Positions 1-7,175 of a DNA stretch of 25,249 nucleotides are shown here, one piece after another. The notes under the pieces are model-generated. The model ran no database searches. It was not told the origin of the DNA and saw only the letters and a program-made list of their open reading frames with translations. This DNA is from CAZPZZ01 sp964591245 (GTDB lineage: Bacteria; Acidobacteriota; Vicinamibacteria; Vicinamibacterales; UBA8438), in contig CAZPZZ010000051.1 of the NCBI GenBank assembly GCA_964591245.1, positions 1-25,249 on the forward strand. Reading direction: 5' to 3'. Both the position numbers and the translations under genes were made by a program. Position 1 is the stretch's first letter. Each line of letters opens with the position of its first letter.

Positions 1-368
1 CGCGTCGTGTGCTAGTGTCCTTTCGTTCTCTGCGTGTGCGGAGACCCGAGTTCGCGGTCTCGGTGCTGAGCCGGGTGTTTGCCGTGTGGAACGGACACGA
101 CGGTTCCACTCCATCCTGCCACAGGTAGGGTGTGGCTCGCTCGATTCTGTTCGATTTGGCTTCGAATCGGCACGCAAGTAAGGTGCGCATCAACGTCTTG
201 ATGCGTCACCGGCGGGCGACGGTGCTATTCGTTGGTCCCTGACACTGTATGCTTCCCTGTCGCTTTGTGCCGGTGTGGTGCGTTGACGACTGGTAAATGG
301 GACCCGATTCTTGGAGGTTTGCAAGGGCCTCAGTTCATCGGGTGCCGGTTCTTTCTCGGGGATGCAGT
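1..368. other. Leading stretch with no supported gene
   Basis: I see no convincing coding region here. The minus-strand open frames at 12-209 and 190-432 have low-complexity Arg/Ser/Pro-rich compositions typical of shadow frames and no recognisable domain. A tRNA T-loop-like string around 160-170 (TTCGAATC) is not flanked by pairing stems. The last 70 bases are probably the 5' leader of the MATE gene; an in-frame ATG at 297 would add 24 non-conserved residues. Confidence 0.5.
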
Positions 369-1163
369 GTGACGACTGATTCTTCACAGCGCGGCGTCTA
401 CTGGCGCATTTGGTCCCTCGCATGGCCGACATTGCTCTACAGCGCCCTGGAACTAAGTCTCGGGGTGGCGGATCTTCTGATGGTGCGGGGGCTTGGACCG
501 GAGGCCACGGCAGCTATCGGTCTCACGCGGCAAGTCACGTTTCTCCTCGAAGCGTCGGCGCTGGCGATCGCTACCGGCGTTATCACGCTTGTGAGCCAGG
601 GGATCGGTGCTCAGAATCGGGAGCAGGTAGATGGGGTTGTCCATCAGAGTGTTCGCCTGGTACTCCTGGTGGGCCTGCCGGTTACGGTCATCGGTTATTT
701 TGCCAGCCGCCCGCTTCTCATCGTGATGCAGGCTACTCCCGAGACCCTTCAGCATGGTGTTCCGTACCTCCATGTCTATTTCCTCGGTACCGTCTTTCTG
801 TGGGGAAATGTCATTTCGGCTGCGGTGTTTCGAGGGGCCGGTGATGCGCTGACTCCACTGAAGCTCGCGACGGTCATTAGCATCCTGAACATTGCACTGA
901 ACTACCTGTGCATTTTCGGCGCTGGACCCATTCCTGCGCTAGGTGTCGCCGGTGCGGCGGTGGGAAGCGTGGCCGCCCGGGCGGTGGGCAGTGTGGTCTA
1001 TTTGGCCTTGCTTCTGAATGGCGTTCAGCAGGTGCGTCTGTTGCTTCGCCCCTGGTGGGGGCTGGATTGGCAGTTGGTCCGTCGGATCCTACGCATCGGG
1101 ACGTTTCCGGCGCTGGCTGGCGTGGCCAGAAACGGAGCTCGCGTCGTCTATCTCGGAATCTAG
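369..1163 (+). pseudogene. MATE family efflux transporter, N-terminal part (interrupted)
   Basis: This is the first lobe of a MATE (multidrug and toxic compound extrusion) transporter, an inner-membrane antiporter that uses Na+ or H+ gradients to export drugs or metabolites. Family features visible are the WPTLLYSALELSLGVADLL opening helix, the segment ATGVITLVSQGIGAQ, and FRGAGDALTPLK near the end of the lobe, with alternating hydrophobic helices throughout. I prefer the GTG at 369 because GGGGA lies 6 nt upstream and the protein then begins just before helix 1; ATG 297 would also be in frame. The frame ends at TAG 1161-1163, but the same frame resumes directly with the rest of the transporter, so this is a single gene broken by one nonsense codon (real or a sequencing error). 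Neighbouring pqqA starts 107 bp after the second half and has its own promoter. Confidence 0.8.
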
Positions 1164-1175
1164 GGGGGGGGAGCG

Positions 1176-1721
1176 TTGGGGCTGTCCCTGCAGGCCGCGG
1201 TCGGGGTCGGGTTGCAGGTGCGTCTGGTGAGTGTCCTGCCGGCGCTGGCGTTTCAGGTTGCGATGGCGACATTGGTTGGGCAAGCTGTGGGGCAGGGAGA
1301 GTTCGAGCGTGCTGAAGAGGTAGGCCGACGAGGGGTGCAATTTCTATCGATGGTGATGGTGGGAGTGGTGGCAATCACGTTCTTGTTCGCGCAACCTCTG
1401 GCCACGCTGTTTATTGCGGATCCTGACGTCGCGACACTTGGGGCCACGGTGTTGCGCTGGTTTGCGGTTGGGCAGTTCTTCAGTTCCGTCAGTATCGGCA
1501 CCCAGGGGGCCTTAACCGGGGCTGGCGATACCAAACCGATTCTTCGCTATACCCTGTGGACCCAGTGGGGGCTTTTGCTCTCGTTGTCGTTCGTGTTGCT
1601 CGTCTTTGTCGGGTGGGAGCCGGAGGGGCCGTTGCTGGCCTGGGTTGTGGCGCCGTTGGTGCAGCTGGTGTTGATGCAGCAGCTATTTCGTTCCGGTCGA
1701 TGGAAGCGACTCAAGGTTTAG
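1176..1721 (+). pseudogene. MATE family efflux transporter, C-terminal part (interrupted)
   Basis: This continues the MATE gene in exactly the same reading frame as 369-1163. It carries the start of the second lobe, with the MATE-typical MATLVGQAVGQGEFERAEE segment that mirrors the VSQGIGAQNREQ segment of the first lobe, then GALTGAGDTKPILRYTL, and it ends on a basic cytosolic tail (RSGRWKRLKV). The two halves plus the four codons at the break give about 450 residues, the normal MATE length, so nothing is missing. The TTG at 1176 is only the first possible start after the stop; no Shine-Dalgarno site precedes it, so independent translation is unlikely. If the amber codon is genuine, the transporter is probably non-functional. 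Confidence 0.8.
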
Positions 1722-1754
1722 TTGTGGGAGTCAGAAATACGAATGTCATTTTTG

Positions 1755-1783
1755 TTGCGCCCTTGTAACACCAATGGTATAGT
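1755..1783 (+). promoter_or_regulatory. Candidate sigma70-type promoter of pqqA
   Basis: TTGCGC (1755-1760) and TATAGT (1778-1783) are separated by 17 nt; the -10 matches consensus at five of six positions and the -35 at its TTG. The predicted transcript start near 1790 leaves a leader of about 38 nt before the pqqA ATG, which has AAGGAG at 1817-1822. Position and spacing fit well, but this is motif evidence only. Confidence 0.45.
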
Positions 1784-1827
1784 TCCGAACAATTCACTTC
1801 GTACACTGTTAACAGTAAGGAGCTGAC

Positions 1828-1902
1828 ATGACCTGGACGAAACCAGAGGCAAAGCCGATTGTTCTCGCAATGGAAGTTTCGCTCTACGTTACCGCTAACT
1901 AG
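1828..1902 (+). CDS. pqqA: PQQ precursor peptide PqqA (24 aa)
   Basis: This 24-codon gene encodes the ribosomal precursor of pyrroloquinoline quinone. The core MEVSLY (residues 15-20) holds the conserved E-V-x-x-Y: Glu16 and Tyr20 are the residues that PqqE cross-links and that become the PQQ skeleton. Length and the N-terminal Trp/Lys/Pro character resemble the 23-29 aa PqqA peptides of other bacteria. The start is fixed by a near-perfect AAGGAG at 1817-1822, 5 nt before ATG. It has its own predicted promoter (1755-1783) and a hairpin terminator (1993-2037), which fits a short, abundant transcript made in excess over the enzymes. The rest of the pathway lies immediately downstream: pqqC and pqqB converge on it from the minus strand, and pqqD-pqqE are on the plus strand. 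The gene is easily missed because it is so short. Confidence 0.95.
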   Translation: MTWTKPEAKPIVLAMEVSLYVTAN

Positions 1903-1992
1903 TTAGTGGTAAGGGCGCCGCGAGGCGTCTGTGTAACGGAGCGACGGACGGGCGCATAGCGCATCGCGTTTGCTTCTGTTCCGTTTTTGTAT

Positions 1993-2037
1993 GTGTGCGT
2001 GTAGAGTTTTAGGACTCTGCACGCACACTGCATTTTT
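1993..2037 (+). terminator. Hairpin terminator after pqqA
   Basis: A 15-bp stem pairs 1993-2007 with 2014-2028 (one G-U pair, loop TTTAGG). TGCA and then TTTTT (2033-2037) follow. The T-run starts four bases after the stem, slightly late, but the stem is strong. On the minus strand no T-run follows, so it suits pqqA and not pqqC. A short AT-rich inverted repeat (2033-2039 with 2044-2050) follows. Confidence 0.7.
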
Positions 2038-2066
2038 AACACCTTAAAAATCAAATCAGGCCGAAG

Positions 2067-2102
2067 AGAAGCGCCCAGGTAAATCCCGGGGTGGTCGCTT
2101 CT
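2067..2102 (-). repeat. Inverted repeat just past the pqqC stop codon
   Basis: AGAAGCG (2067-2073) pairs with CGCTTCT (2096-2102), and CCA/TGG inside extends the stem after a mismatch. It starts about 10 nt beyond the pqqC stop on the minus strand. A T-rich tract (TTTGATTTTT) follows about 12 nt later. It could protect or end the pqqC transcript, but it is not a textbook terminator. Confidence 0.35.
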
Positions 2103-2112
2103 GCACGTACGC

Positions 2113-2841
2113 TCACACGACGTTGTGGTAGGGCGGCTTGTGTTCCACGTAGGCCATCCACATACAGTCGAGCATTGTCCACAGCACGTCGAGCTTGAAC
2201 TGAAGCACTCCGAGCATCATTTCCTGCTGCTCTCGGGTCGTGTAATGGTCCAGGGTGATCGTCAGGCCATGGACGACATCGCGGCGTGCTTCGCTCAGTC
2301 GCCTGCGGAAATAGTTGTAGCCTTGCTCTTCGATCCAGGGGTAGTGTTCGGGCCAGTTCTCGAGCCGTGCGCGATGGATGTTGGGCGCAAAGAGCTCTGT
2401 CAGCGACGAACTGGCGGCAATCTCCCATGGCTGGTGTCTGGCGAAATTTACATAGGCATCGATGGCGAATTTGACGCCTGGTAGGAGATGTTTCTGCGAC
2501 CAAATTTCTTCGCGTGTTAATCCGACAGCTTCGCCTAGCTGCAGCCAGGCTTCAATGCCGCCCTCCTCTTCTTGAGTACCGTCGTGGTCGAGGATGCGCT
2601 GAATCCACTGCCGACGGACATCACGGTCCCAACAATTCGACAAGATTGCTGCGTCTTTGACTGGAATCGCGGTCTGGTAGTAGAAGCGATTCGCTACCCA
2701 ACCCCGGATGGCGGGTTTGTCGAGTTTGCCCGAGTTCATGAGGGTGTGGAACTCATGATGGATGTGGTAATACTTCTCTTTCTCACGCAATTTGCGCTCG
2801 AACTCTTCACGGGTCCACGGTGTCGATGTCACGTCGTTCAT
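2113..2841 (-). CDS. pqqC: Pyrroloquinoline-quinone synthase PqqC
   Basis: PqqC is a cofactor-free oxidase of the haem-oxygenase/TENA fold that carries out ring closure and an eight-electron oxidation of AHQQ to PQQ in the cytosol. The protein matches the family along its whole length: the YYHIHHEFH segment, GWVANRFYYQTAIPVKDAAI, ILDHDGTQEEEGGIEAWL, SSLTELFAPNIH and the C-terminal KLDVLWTMLDCMWMAYV. I chose the ATG at 2841 (242 aa) because it puts the YHIHH motif where it lies in known PqqC proteins. An in-frame ATG at 2874 would add 11 residues, and neither start has a strong Shine-Dalgarno site. It lies downstream of pqqB on the same strand with a 62-95 bp gap, so the two are probably co-transcribed. 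Its 3' end faces pqqA. Confidence 0.95.
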   Translation of the reverse strand: MNDVTSTPWTREEFERKLREKEKYYHIHHEFHTLMNSGKLDKPAIRGWVANRFYYQTAIPVKDAAILSNCWDRDVRRQWIQRILDHDGTQEEEGGIEAWLQLGEAVGLTREEIWSQKHLLPGVKFAIDAYVNFARHQPWEIAASSSLTELFAPNIHRARLENWPEHYPWIEEQGYNYFRRRLSEARRDVVHGLTITLDHYTTREQQEMMLGVLQFKLDVLWTMLDCMWMAYVEHKPPYHNVV

Positions 2842-2936
2842 GGTGAATGCTGCTCGTGTTGACCCATGCGTCATCGGGTGACCGCTTCACAATGACACAC
2901 GGGGGAAATGACTCCTGAGGGTCTTGTGTATCCCAC

Positions 2937-3851
2937 TCAGAGTGTGAGGTCCATACCGTCGTAGGCGATCTTGATGCCGGCGTCTTTGAGTTGCGCGTGC
3001 TCTGGCGAGTCTTCATCCAGAATCGGATTCGTGTTGTTGATGTGGATCAAGAATTTCTGCGGGCAGTCGAGTGGCCGGAGCACGTCGATGATGCCTCCTT
3101 CGCCGGATTGATCGAGGTGGCCCATATCTTTCGCTCGCTTGTCGCTGATACCTTCATGGGAGAGTTCATTGTCGGTCCATACCGTACCATCGACCAGAAT
3201 ACAGTCGGCCTCTTCCATGTAGCGCTGGACGTGTGGTTCCATCTCGCCGAGACCGGGGGCGTAGAAGAGATTCTTACCACTCTGGGTATCTTCAATACGG
3301 AGTCCGATGTTGTTTCCCGGTACCGTGTTGTGACGGTGGGGTGAGTAGGGTGGTGCCTCGCTTTTGAGAGGGACTGCGGTGATGCGCAGGCTCTCTGCTT
3401 TGGGGATCGAGAAGGCGGTTTGGTCTACCGGGACCTCGTGCCAGTTCACGCCCTTGAAATGCGAAAGCACATTGATGAGTGGATAGCCCGTCGTCAGATC
3501 TTCGTAGACCGCTTGCGTGCAATAGAGCTCCCAGGGGTGTTGGTGTTCGCGGAGGACGACGAGGCCGGTCGTGTGGTCGATCTGTGCATCGACGACCAGA
3601 ATTGCACAGATCCCGGTGTCTCGGACCGCACGCCCTGGCTGTAGTGGTGGAAAGGATGCCAGCTGCTCCCTGATATCGGGGGACGCGTTGATCAGAATCC
3701 AGTCGACACCGTTACTGCTCACGGTGATCGACGACTGAGTACGCGCCGGTCCCTTGAAGTCGCCGCTGCGCAGGCTCCGGCAGTTACGACAGTTGCAATT
3801 CCACTGGGGGAAGCCGCCCCCCGCTCCTGAACCGAGGATATGGACAAGCAC
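2937..3851 (-). CDS. pqqB: PQQ biosynthesis protein PqqB (metallo-beta-lactamase fold)
   Basis: PqqB is a metallo-beta-lactamase-fold protein thought to hydroxylate the diamino acid intermediate released from PqqA before PqqC acts. The 304-residue length is normal. The family signature is intact at the N-terminus: ILGSGAGGGFPQWNCNC followed by C-R-N-C-R, a Cys-rich metal-binding region, then ARTQSSITVSSNGVDWILINASPDIREQL. C-terminal features include CILVDGTVWTDNEL, MGHLDQSGEGG and HINNTNPILDEDSPE. The start is a GTG at 3851 with no clear ribosome-binding site. Its start lies 78 bp from that of pqqD on the opposite strand, so the two share a divergent control region. pqqC follows on the same strand. 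Confidence 0.95.
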   Translation of the reverse strand: MLVHILGSGAGGGFPQWNCNCRNCRSLRSGDFKGPARTQSSITVSSNGVDWILINASPDIREQLASFPPLQPGRAVRDTGICAILVVDAQIDHTTGLVVLREHQHPWELYCTQAVYEDLTTGYPLINVLSHFKGVNWHEVPVDQTAFSIPKAESLRITAVPLKSEAPPYSPHRHNTVPGNNIGLRIEDTQSGKNLFYAPGLGEMEPHVQRYMEEADCILVDGTVWTDNELSHEGISDKRAKDMGHLDQSGEGGIIDVLRPLDCPQKFLIHINNTNPILDEDSPEHAQLKDAGIKIAYDGMDLTL

Positions 3852-3875
3852 GCCGAGACACTAGCATGAACTCCT

Positions 3876-3891
3876 AGAGAATGTCTTCTCT
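3876..3891. promoter_or_regulatory. Inverted repeat in the pqqB/pqqD divergent region
   Basis: AGAGAA-TGTC-TTCTCT is a perfect 6+6 inverted repeat with a 4-bp spacer, near the centre of the 78 bp separating the pqqB and pqqD starts. Size and position are compatible with a dimeric repressor or activator site coordinating both directions. With 6-bp arms it could also occur by chance. Confidence 0.3.
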
Positions 3892-3915
3892 GCACTCGGT
3901 AGCCGCTCGACGTTG

Positions 3916-3921
3916 TATGAT
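3916..3921 (+). promoter_or_regulatory. -10-like element directly upstream of pqqD
   Basis: TATGAT (5 of 6 consensus positions) ends 8 nt before ATG 3930, so transcription would start at or just before the start codon. I see no good -35. GGAGA at 3924-3928 sits only 1-2 nt from the ATG, too close for a normal Shine-Dalgarno site, which makes a leaderless or near-leaderless transcript plausible. Confidence 0.3.
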
Positions 3922-3929
3922 CTGGAGAT

Positions 3930-4235
3930 ATGCGGGCCGTGACCCCGCCATCTCTGATGCCGTCGAACCTCATCGTCCGTCCTCGTCTTGCTGTCGGCAC
4001 GCGTTACCGTTGGGACAAGGTGCGTGAACAACACCAGCTCGTCTTTCCGGAAGGGATGATTGTCCTCAATGGCACGGGAGAAGCCATCGTGAAGTTGTGC
4101 GACGGGCGGTCTACCGATGAGCTGATTGCTGCGCTGAAGGAGCGGTATCCAGGCGCGGAGCCTGCTGACGACGTGCACGAGTTCCTGGGACAACTGGCGG
4201 ATAAAGGACTATTGCGTGACGAAGTCGCTGACTAG
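3930..4235 (+). CDS. pqqD: PQQ peptide chaperone PqqD
   Basis: PqqD is a small RiPP-recognition-element protein that binds PqqA and presents it to the radical SAM enzyme PqqE. The 101-residue product has the family pattern: an RPRLAVGTRYRWDKVREQ strand region, LVFPEGMIVLNGTGEAIVKLCDG, then helices ending in a DDVHEFLGQLADKGLL segment. A start at the internal ATG 3957 (92 aa) would match the usual length better, but neither start has a good ribosome-binding site; the conserved part begins near residue 16. The last 20 bases overlap the start of pqqE, so the two are translationally coupled. The same pairing appears as a pqqCD or pqqDE fusion in some organisms. Confidence 0.9.
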   Translation: MRAVTPPSLMPSNLIVRPRLAVGTRYRWDKVREQHQLVFPEGMIVLNGTGEAIVKLCDGRSTDELIAALKERYPGAEPADDVHEFLGQLADKGLLRDEVAD

Positions 4236-5301
4236 ACCACTGGCGCTGTTGGCCGAGCTGACCTATAAGTGTCCGCTTCAATGCCCGTACTGCAGCAATC
4301 CCCTGGAATTGGGCAATTATCGTCGTGAGCTTGATACGGCGACGTGGTCTCGGGTGTTCGGTGAGGCCGCTGAGTTGGGCGTGGTCCAGCTTCACTTGTC
4401 GGGTGGTGAACCCCTTGTGCGGCGAGACATCAACGAACTTGTCCGTGCCGCTAGTGAGGCGGGGCTCTACACGAACATGAGCACGGGTGCGACCGTGGTC
4501 GACGAGGAGAAGCTGAAGGGGTTGCGTGAGGCGGGACTCGACCATCTACAGGTGAGCCTGCTTGACACCCTTCCGGAGTCGAATGATCGGCTCGCCGGGA
4601 CGCCTTCCTTCGATCAGAAACAAAAGGTGGTCCATTGGGCCAAGCGCCTGGGCTTTCCGGTCACGCTGAATGTCGTGCTGCATCGCCAGAACCTGGACCG
4701 GATCGAAGAGGTCATCGAGCTGGCGCAAGCCTGGGAGGTGAATCGGCTGGAGCTTGCCCATACGCAATACACCGGTTGGGCCTTTCGTAACCGCGCGGCG
4801 CTGATGCCGACACGAGAACAGTTAAATCGTGCTCACGACGCGGTCGAGCGAGCGCGTGCGGCCGGCACCGACGGCCTGGATATCCTTCACGTGTTACCGG
4901 ACTACTATTTCGAGCGTTTCCCAAAAGCCTGTTTGCAGGGGTGGGGCATGGTGTCGATGACCGTTGCCCCCGATGGTTTCGTGCTGCCCTGTCAGACGGC
5001 TCGAGAGATACCTGGTCTTGAATTTCCTCACGTTCGCGACCACTCGCTCGAGGACATTTGGGTGAACGCGTCTGTATTCCAACGTTTCCGCGGGACCGAC
5101 TGGATGCCGGAACCGTGCCGAAGTTGTGACCAGCGTGAGGTTGATTTCGGTGGCTGTCGCTGTCAGGCGTTTTTGATGACTGGTGATCCGGCTGCGACCG
5201 ATCCGGTATGCGAACTCTCACCCCATCACCACTTGGTGGATGCCGCGCTGCAAGAAGCCGATCAGGATGCTCCGCCGCTTGAGTACCGGGTCATGCGCTA
5301 A
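4216..5301 (+). CDS. pqqE: PqqA peptide cyclase PqqE (radical SAM/SPASM)
   Basis: PqqE uses S-adenosylmethionine and iron-sulfur clusters to form the carbon-carbon bond between Glu and Tyr of PqqA, the first committed step of PQQ synthesis. The radical SAM motif CxxxCxxC is at Cys19, Cys23 and Cys26, and the SAM-binding GGEP at 63-66. The C-terminal SPASM domain holds seven cysteines (239, 259, 301, 304, 314, 316, 332) that bind the auxiliary clusters. The length (361 aa) is standard. The GTG start at 4216 lies inside the end of pqqD and immediately precedes the conserved TRPLALLAELTYKCP region. It ends 54 bp from the convergent scoA gene, and I saw no clear terminator between them. Confidence 0.96.
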   Translation: MTKSLTRPLALLAELTYKCPLQCPYCSNPLELGNYRRELDTATWSRVFGEAAELGVVQLHLSGGEPLVRRDINELVRAASEAGLYTNMSTGATVVDEEKLKGLREAGLDHLQVSLLDTLPESNDRLAGTPSFDQKQKVVHWAKRLGFPVTLNVVLHRQNLDRIEEVIELAQAWEVNRLELAHTQYTGWAFRNRAALMPTREQLNRAHDAVERARAAGTDGLDILHVLPDYYFERFPKACLQGWGMVSMTVAPDGFVLPCQTAREIPGLEFPHVRDHSLEDIWVNASVFQRFRGTDWMPEPCRSCDQREVDFGGCRCQAFLMTGDPAATDPVCELSPHHHLVDAALQEADQDAPPLEYRVMR

Positions 5302-5355
5302 ATTGAGTGTCGGCTCGTCAAGCAATGGGCGCACAGTCCCACGAACGGCATCGGT

Positions 5356-6057
5356 TTAAACGCCATCTCTCGTCTTACGCCGTTCGATCACTTTCTCGGT
5401 GTTCTCGCCAATGACGATTCGGTCGACATAGATCCCTGGGGTATGAACCAGATGGGGATCGATAGTGCCGGCCGGTACGAGTTCTTCGACCTCCGCCACA
5501 GTAATGCGGCCGGCTTCTGCCATCGGGGGATTGAAATTCCGCGCGGTCATCCGGTAAACCAGATTTCCCTCCTCGTCTGCTTTCCAGGCCTTCACGAGGG
5601 AAACATCGGCGCGGAGTGCTGTTTCGAGCACGAACCAGCGCTCGTCGAACTGTCTGGTTTCTTTGCCTTCGGTCAAGGGTGTGCCATAACCCGTAGGGGT
5701 GAAAAAGGCCGCGATCCCGGCTCCCCCAGCCCGCATCCGCTCGGCCATCGTTCCCTGCGGGTTCAGTTCGACCTCGATAATACCGTCGAGGAATTGTCGC
5801 TCGAAGAGCTTGTTTTCCCCGACGTAGCTGGCGATCATCTTGTCGATCTGACGGGTCTCAAGCAGCAGGCCCAATCCGGCGCCGTCCACGCCGGCGTTGT
5901 TGCTGATGCACGTTAACTGCTTCACCCCTGAATCACGAAGGGCAAGCACGAGACTTTGCGGCACGCCACAGAGTCCAAACCCGCCAACCATTAGGGTCAT
6001 ACCGTCGCAGAGCAGTCCCTCGAGTGCTGCCGCCGAGCTTGGATAGACCTTTCTCAT
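5356..6057 (-). CDS. scoA: 3-oxoacid CoA-transferase subunit A (orphan)
   Basis: This is the alpha subunit of succinyl-CoA:3-ketoacid CoA-transferase (SCOT-like, class I), which activates acetoacetate by moving CoA from succinyl-CoA. The hallmark VGGFGLCGVPQ lies at residues 23-33, followed by ISNNAGVDGAGLGLLL, the GGAGIAAFFTPTGYGTPL loop and KADEEGNLVYR. The 233-aa length is normal and the C-terminus looks complete. The start is clear: GGGAGGGG at 6063-6070 lies 5 nt upstream of the ATG. The catalytic glutamate of these enzymes is on subunit B, normally encoded directly downstream; here the next gene is the convergent pqqE and no subunit B gene is present in the window. It follows the beta-hydroxyacid dehydrogenase by 81 bp, probably in one transcript. 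Confidence 0.9.
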   Translation of the reverse strand: MRKVYPSSAAALEGLLCDGMTLMVGGFGLCGVPQSLVLALRDSGVKQLTCISNNAGVDGAGLGLLLETRQIDKMIASYVGENKLFERQFLDGIIEVELNPQGTMAERMRAGGAGIAAFFTPTGYGTPLTEGKETRQFDERWFVLETALRADVSLVKAWKADEEGNLVYRMTARNFNPPMAEAGRITVAEVEELVPAGTIDPHLVHTPGIYVDRIVIGENTEKVIERRKTRDGV

Positions 6058-6138
6058 GCCTGCCCCTCCCTTCGTCCATCAATCAGGCGGGGCGTTACGT
6101 GTGGGCCCCGCCGGCGGCGTCGAGTGTCGTGCCGCGTG

Positions 6139-7035
6139 TCATCCCTTCATGGGGCCGTCTGGCACACCGGCCCCACGACGAACGAAGCGGGCAAGGTTCG
6201 ACATGTCCTCGTCACCAAATCCTTGGGCTATCAAGGAATCCTCGATAGTCGCAACCATACTGGCAATTTGTACAGGTACCTCGTAGGTGCGCGCCGTCTC
6301 CAGTGCGATACCGAGATCTTTACGGTGTAGTCGTGTGCGGAAGCCGAGCGGGTACGTGTCGTTCAACATATTGCCTGAACGATTCTGGAGGATCCACGAT
6401 CCAGCCACACCGCCGCCGATGGCTTCCACCACCTTTTGGGGATCCGCACCGGCCTTGCCGGCGAGGGTTAGTGCTTCTCCGAGGGCGAGGAAGGTTCCCG
6501 CGATGACGACCTGGTTGGCGACCTTGGCAATCTGTCCGGCGCCGACATCGCCAATGTGGGTGATCTTGGCACCGAGTACTTCAAGGATCGGTTTGGCGCG
6601 TTCGAAGTCGGTTTCACTACCACCGCACATGATGGCCAGGGTGCCTTTGATTGCGCCCTCTGAGCCTCCCGAGACGGGCGCGTCCACGTAACCGATGCCC
6701 TTTTCCTTGAATCGGGCTGCAATGTCGCGGGTGGCAGCCGGTGCGATTGATGAGCAATCGATCACCAGCCCGCCCGATCGGAGCGTCGTGATGGCGCCGG
6801 ATTCTGGATCGAGTAATACTCGTTCGACGTCAGGTGTGTCGGACACACACGTCAATACGATGTCAACGGTCTTTGCGGCCTCGGCCGGTGTGCCGGCTCG
6901 CGTGGCTCCCTCTGCCGCCAGCGGTTCTTCTCGCTCACGTGTCCGATTGTGCACGACCACGGTCTGACCGGCTTTCAAGAGATTTCTCGCCATCGGGGCG
7001 CCCATGGTCCCCATTCCAAGCACTGCGATGCTCAT
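6139..7035 (-). CDS. NAD(P)-dependent beta-hydroxyacid dehydrogenase (HIBADH/TSR family)
   Basis: This enzyme of the 3-hydroxyisobutyrate dehydrogenase / tartronate semialdehyde reductase family oxidises or reduces a short beta-hydroxy acid with NAD(P). Visible are the Rossmann motif GMGTMG at residues 7-12, a basic HNRTRER after strand 2 that suggests NADP use, the substrate loop DAPVSGG (118-124), and the catalytic lysine in GAGQIAKVANQ (Lys171, with Asn175). Length is 298 aa. I chose the ATG at 7035 because AAGGAG (7045-7050 on the minus strand) lies 9 nt upstream and the Rossmann fold then begins at once; an upstream start at 7062 would add nine residues. The substrate (3-hydroxyisobutyrate, tartronate semialdehyde or similar) cannot be told from sequence. 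Pairing with scoA hints at valine or ketone-body type catabolism, which is inference. Confidence 0.88.
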   Translation of the reverse strand: MSIAVLGMGTMGAPMARNLLKAGQTVVVHNRTREREEPLAAEGATRAGTPAEAAKTVDIVLTCVSDTPDVERVLLDPESGAITTLRSGGLVIDCSSIAPAATRDIAARFKEKGIGYVDAPVSGGSEGAIKGTLAIMCGGSETDFERAKPILEVLGAKITHIGDVGAGQIAKVANQVVIAGTFLALGEALTLAGKAGADPQKVVEAIGGGVAGSWILQNRSGNMLNDTYPLGFRTRLHRKDLGIALETARTYEVPVQIASMVATIEDSLIAQGFGDEDMSNLARFVRRGAGVPDGPMKG

Positions 7036-7175
7036 TGTGTCCAACTCCTTTGCTGATGCCATACACGGGCCGACGCGTCGCGCGGCCCCCGTGCGTTACG
7101 CCGTATCGACGAAGTGCGTACACGTCCACGTTGCTGCTGCGGAGGTGTAGGTGCTGCAATCGTATCGCGCATACC

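Noticed and set aside
150..180. tRNA-like TTCGAATC string
   Set aside because: Flanking bases do not form a T-stem on either strand, and no acceptor or anticodon stems are found at the right spacing.
1161..1163. TAG read-through or pyrrolysine-type recoding in the MATE gene
   Set aside because: TAG ends several other genes in this window (for example pqqA, pqqD and actC) and no recoding machinery is visible; a mutation or base-call error is simpler.
877..1374. Long minus-strand open frame opposite the MATE gene
   Set aside because: Pro/Arg/Ala-rich low-complexity product, a typical shadow of a GC-rich coding strand; the plus strand carries clear MATE conservation.
4712..5221. 169-codon minus-strand frame opposite pqqE
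   Set aside because: Arg/Pro/Ser-rich, no domain; antisense to the well-conserved SPASM domain of PqqE.
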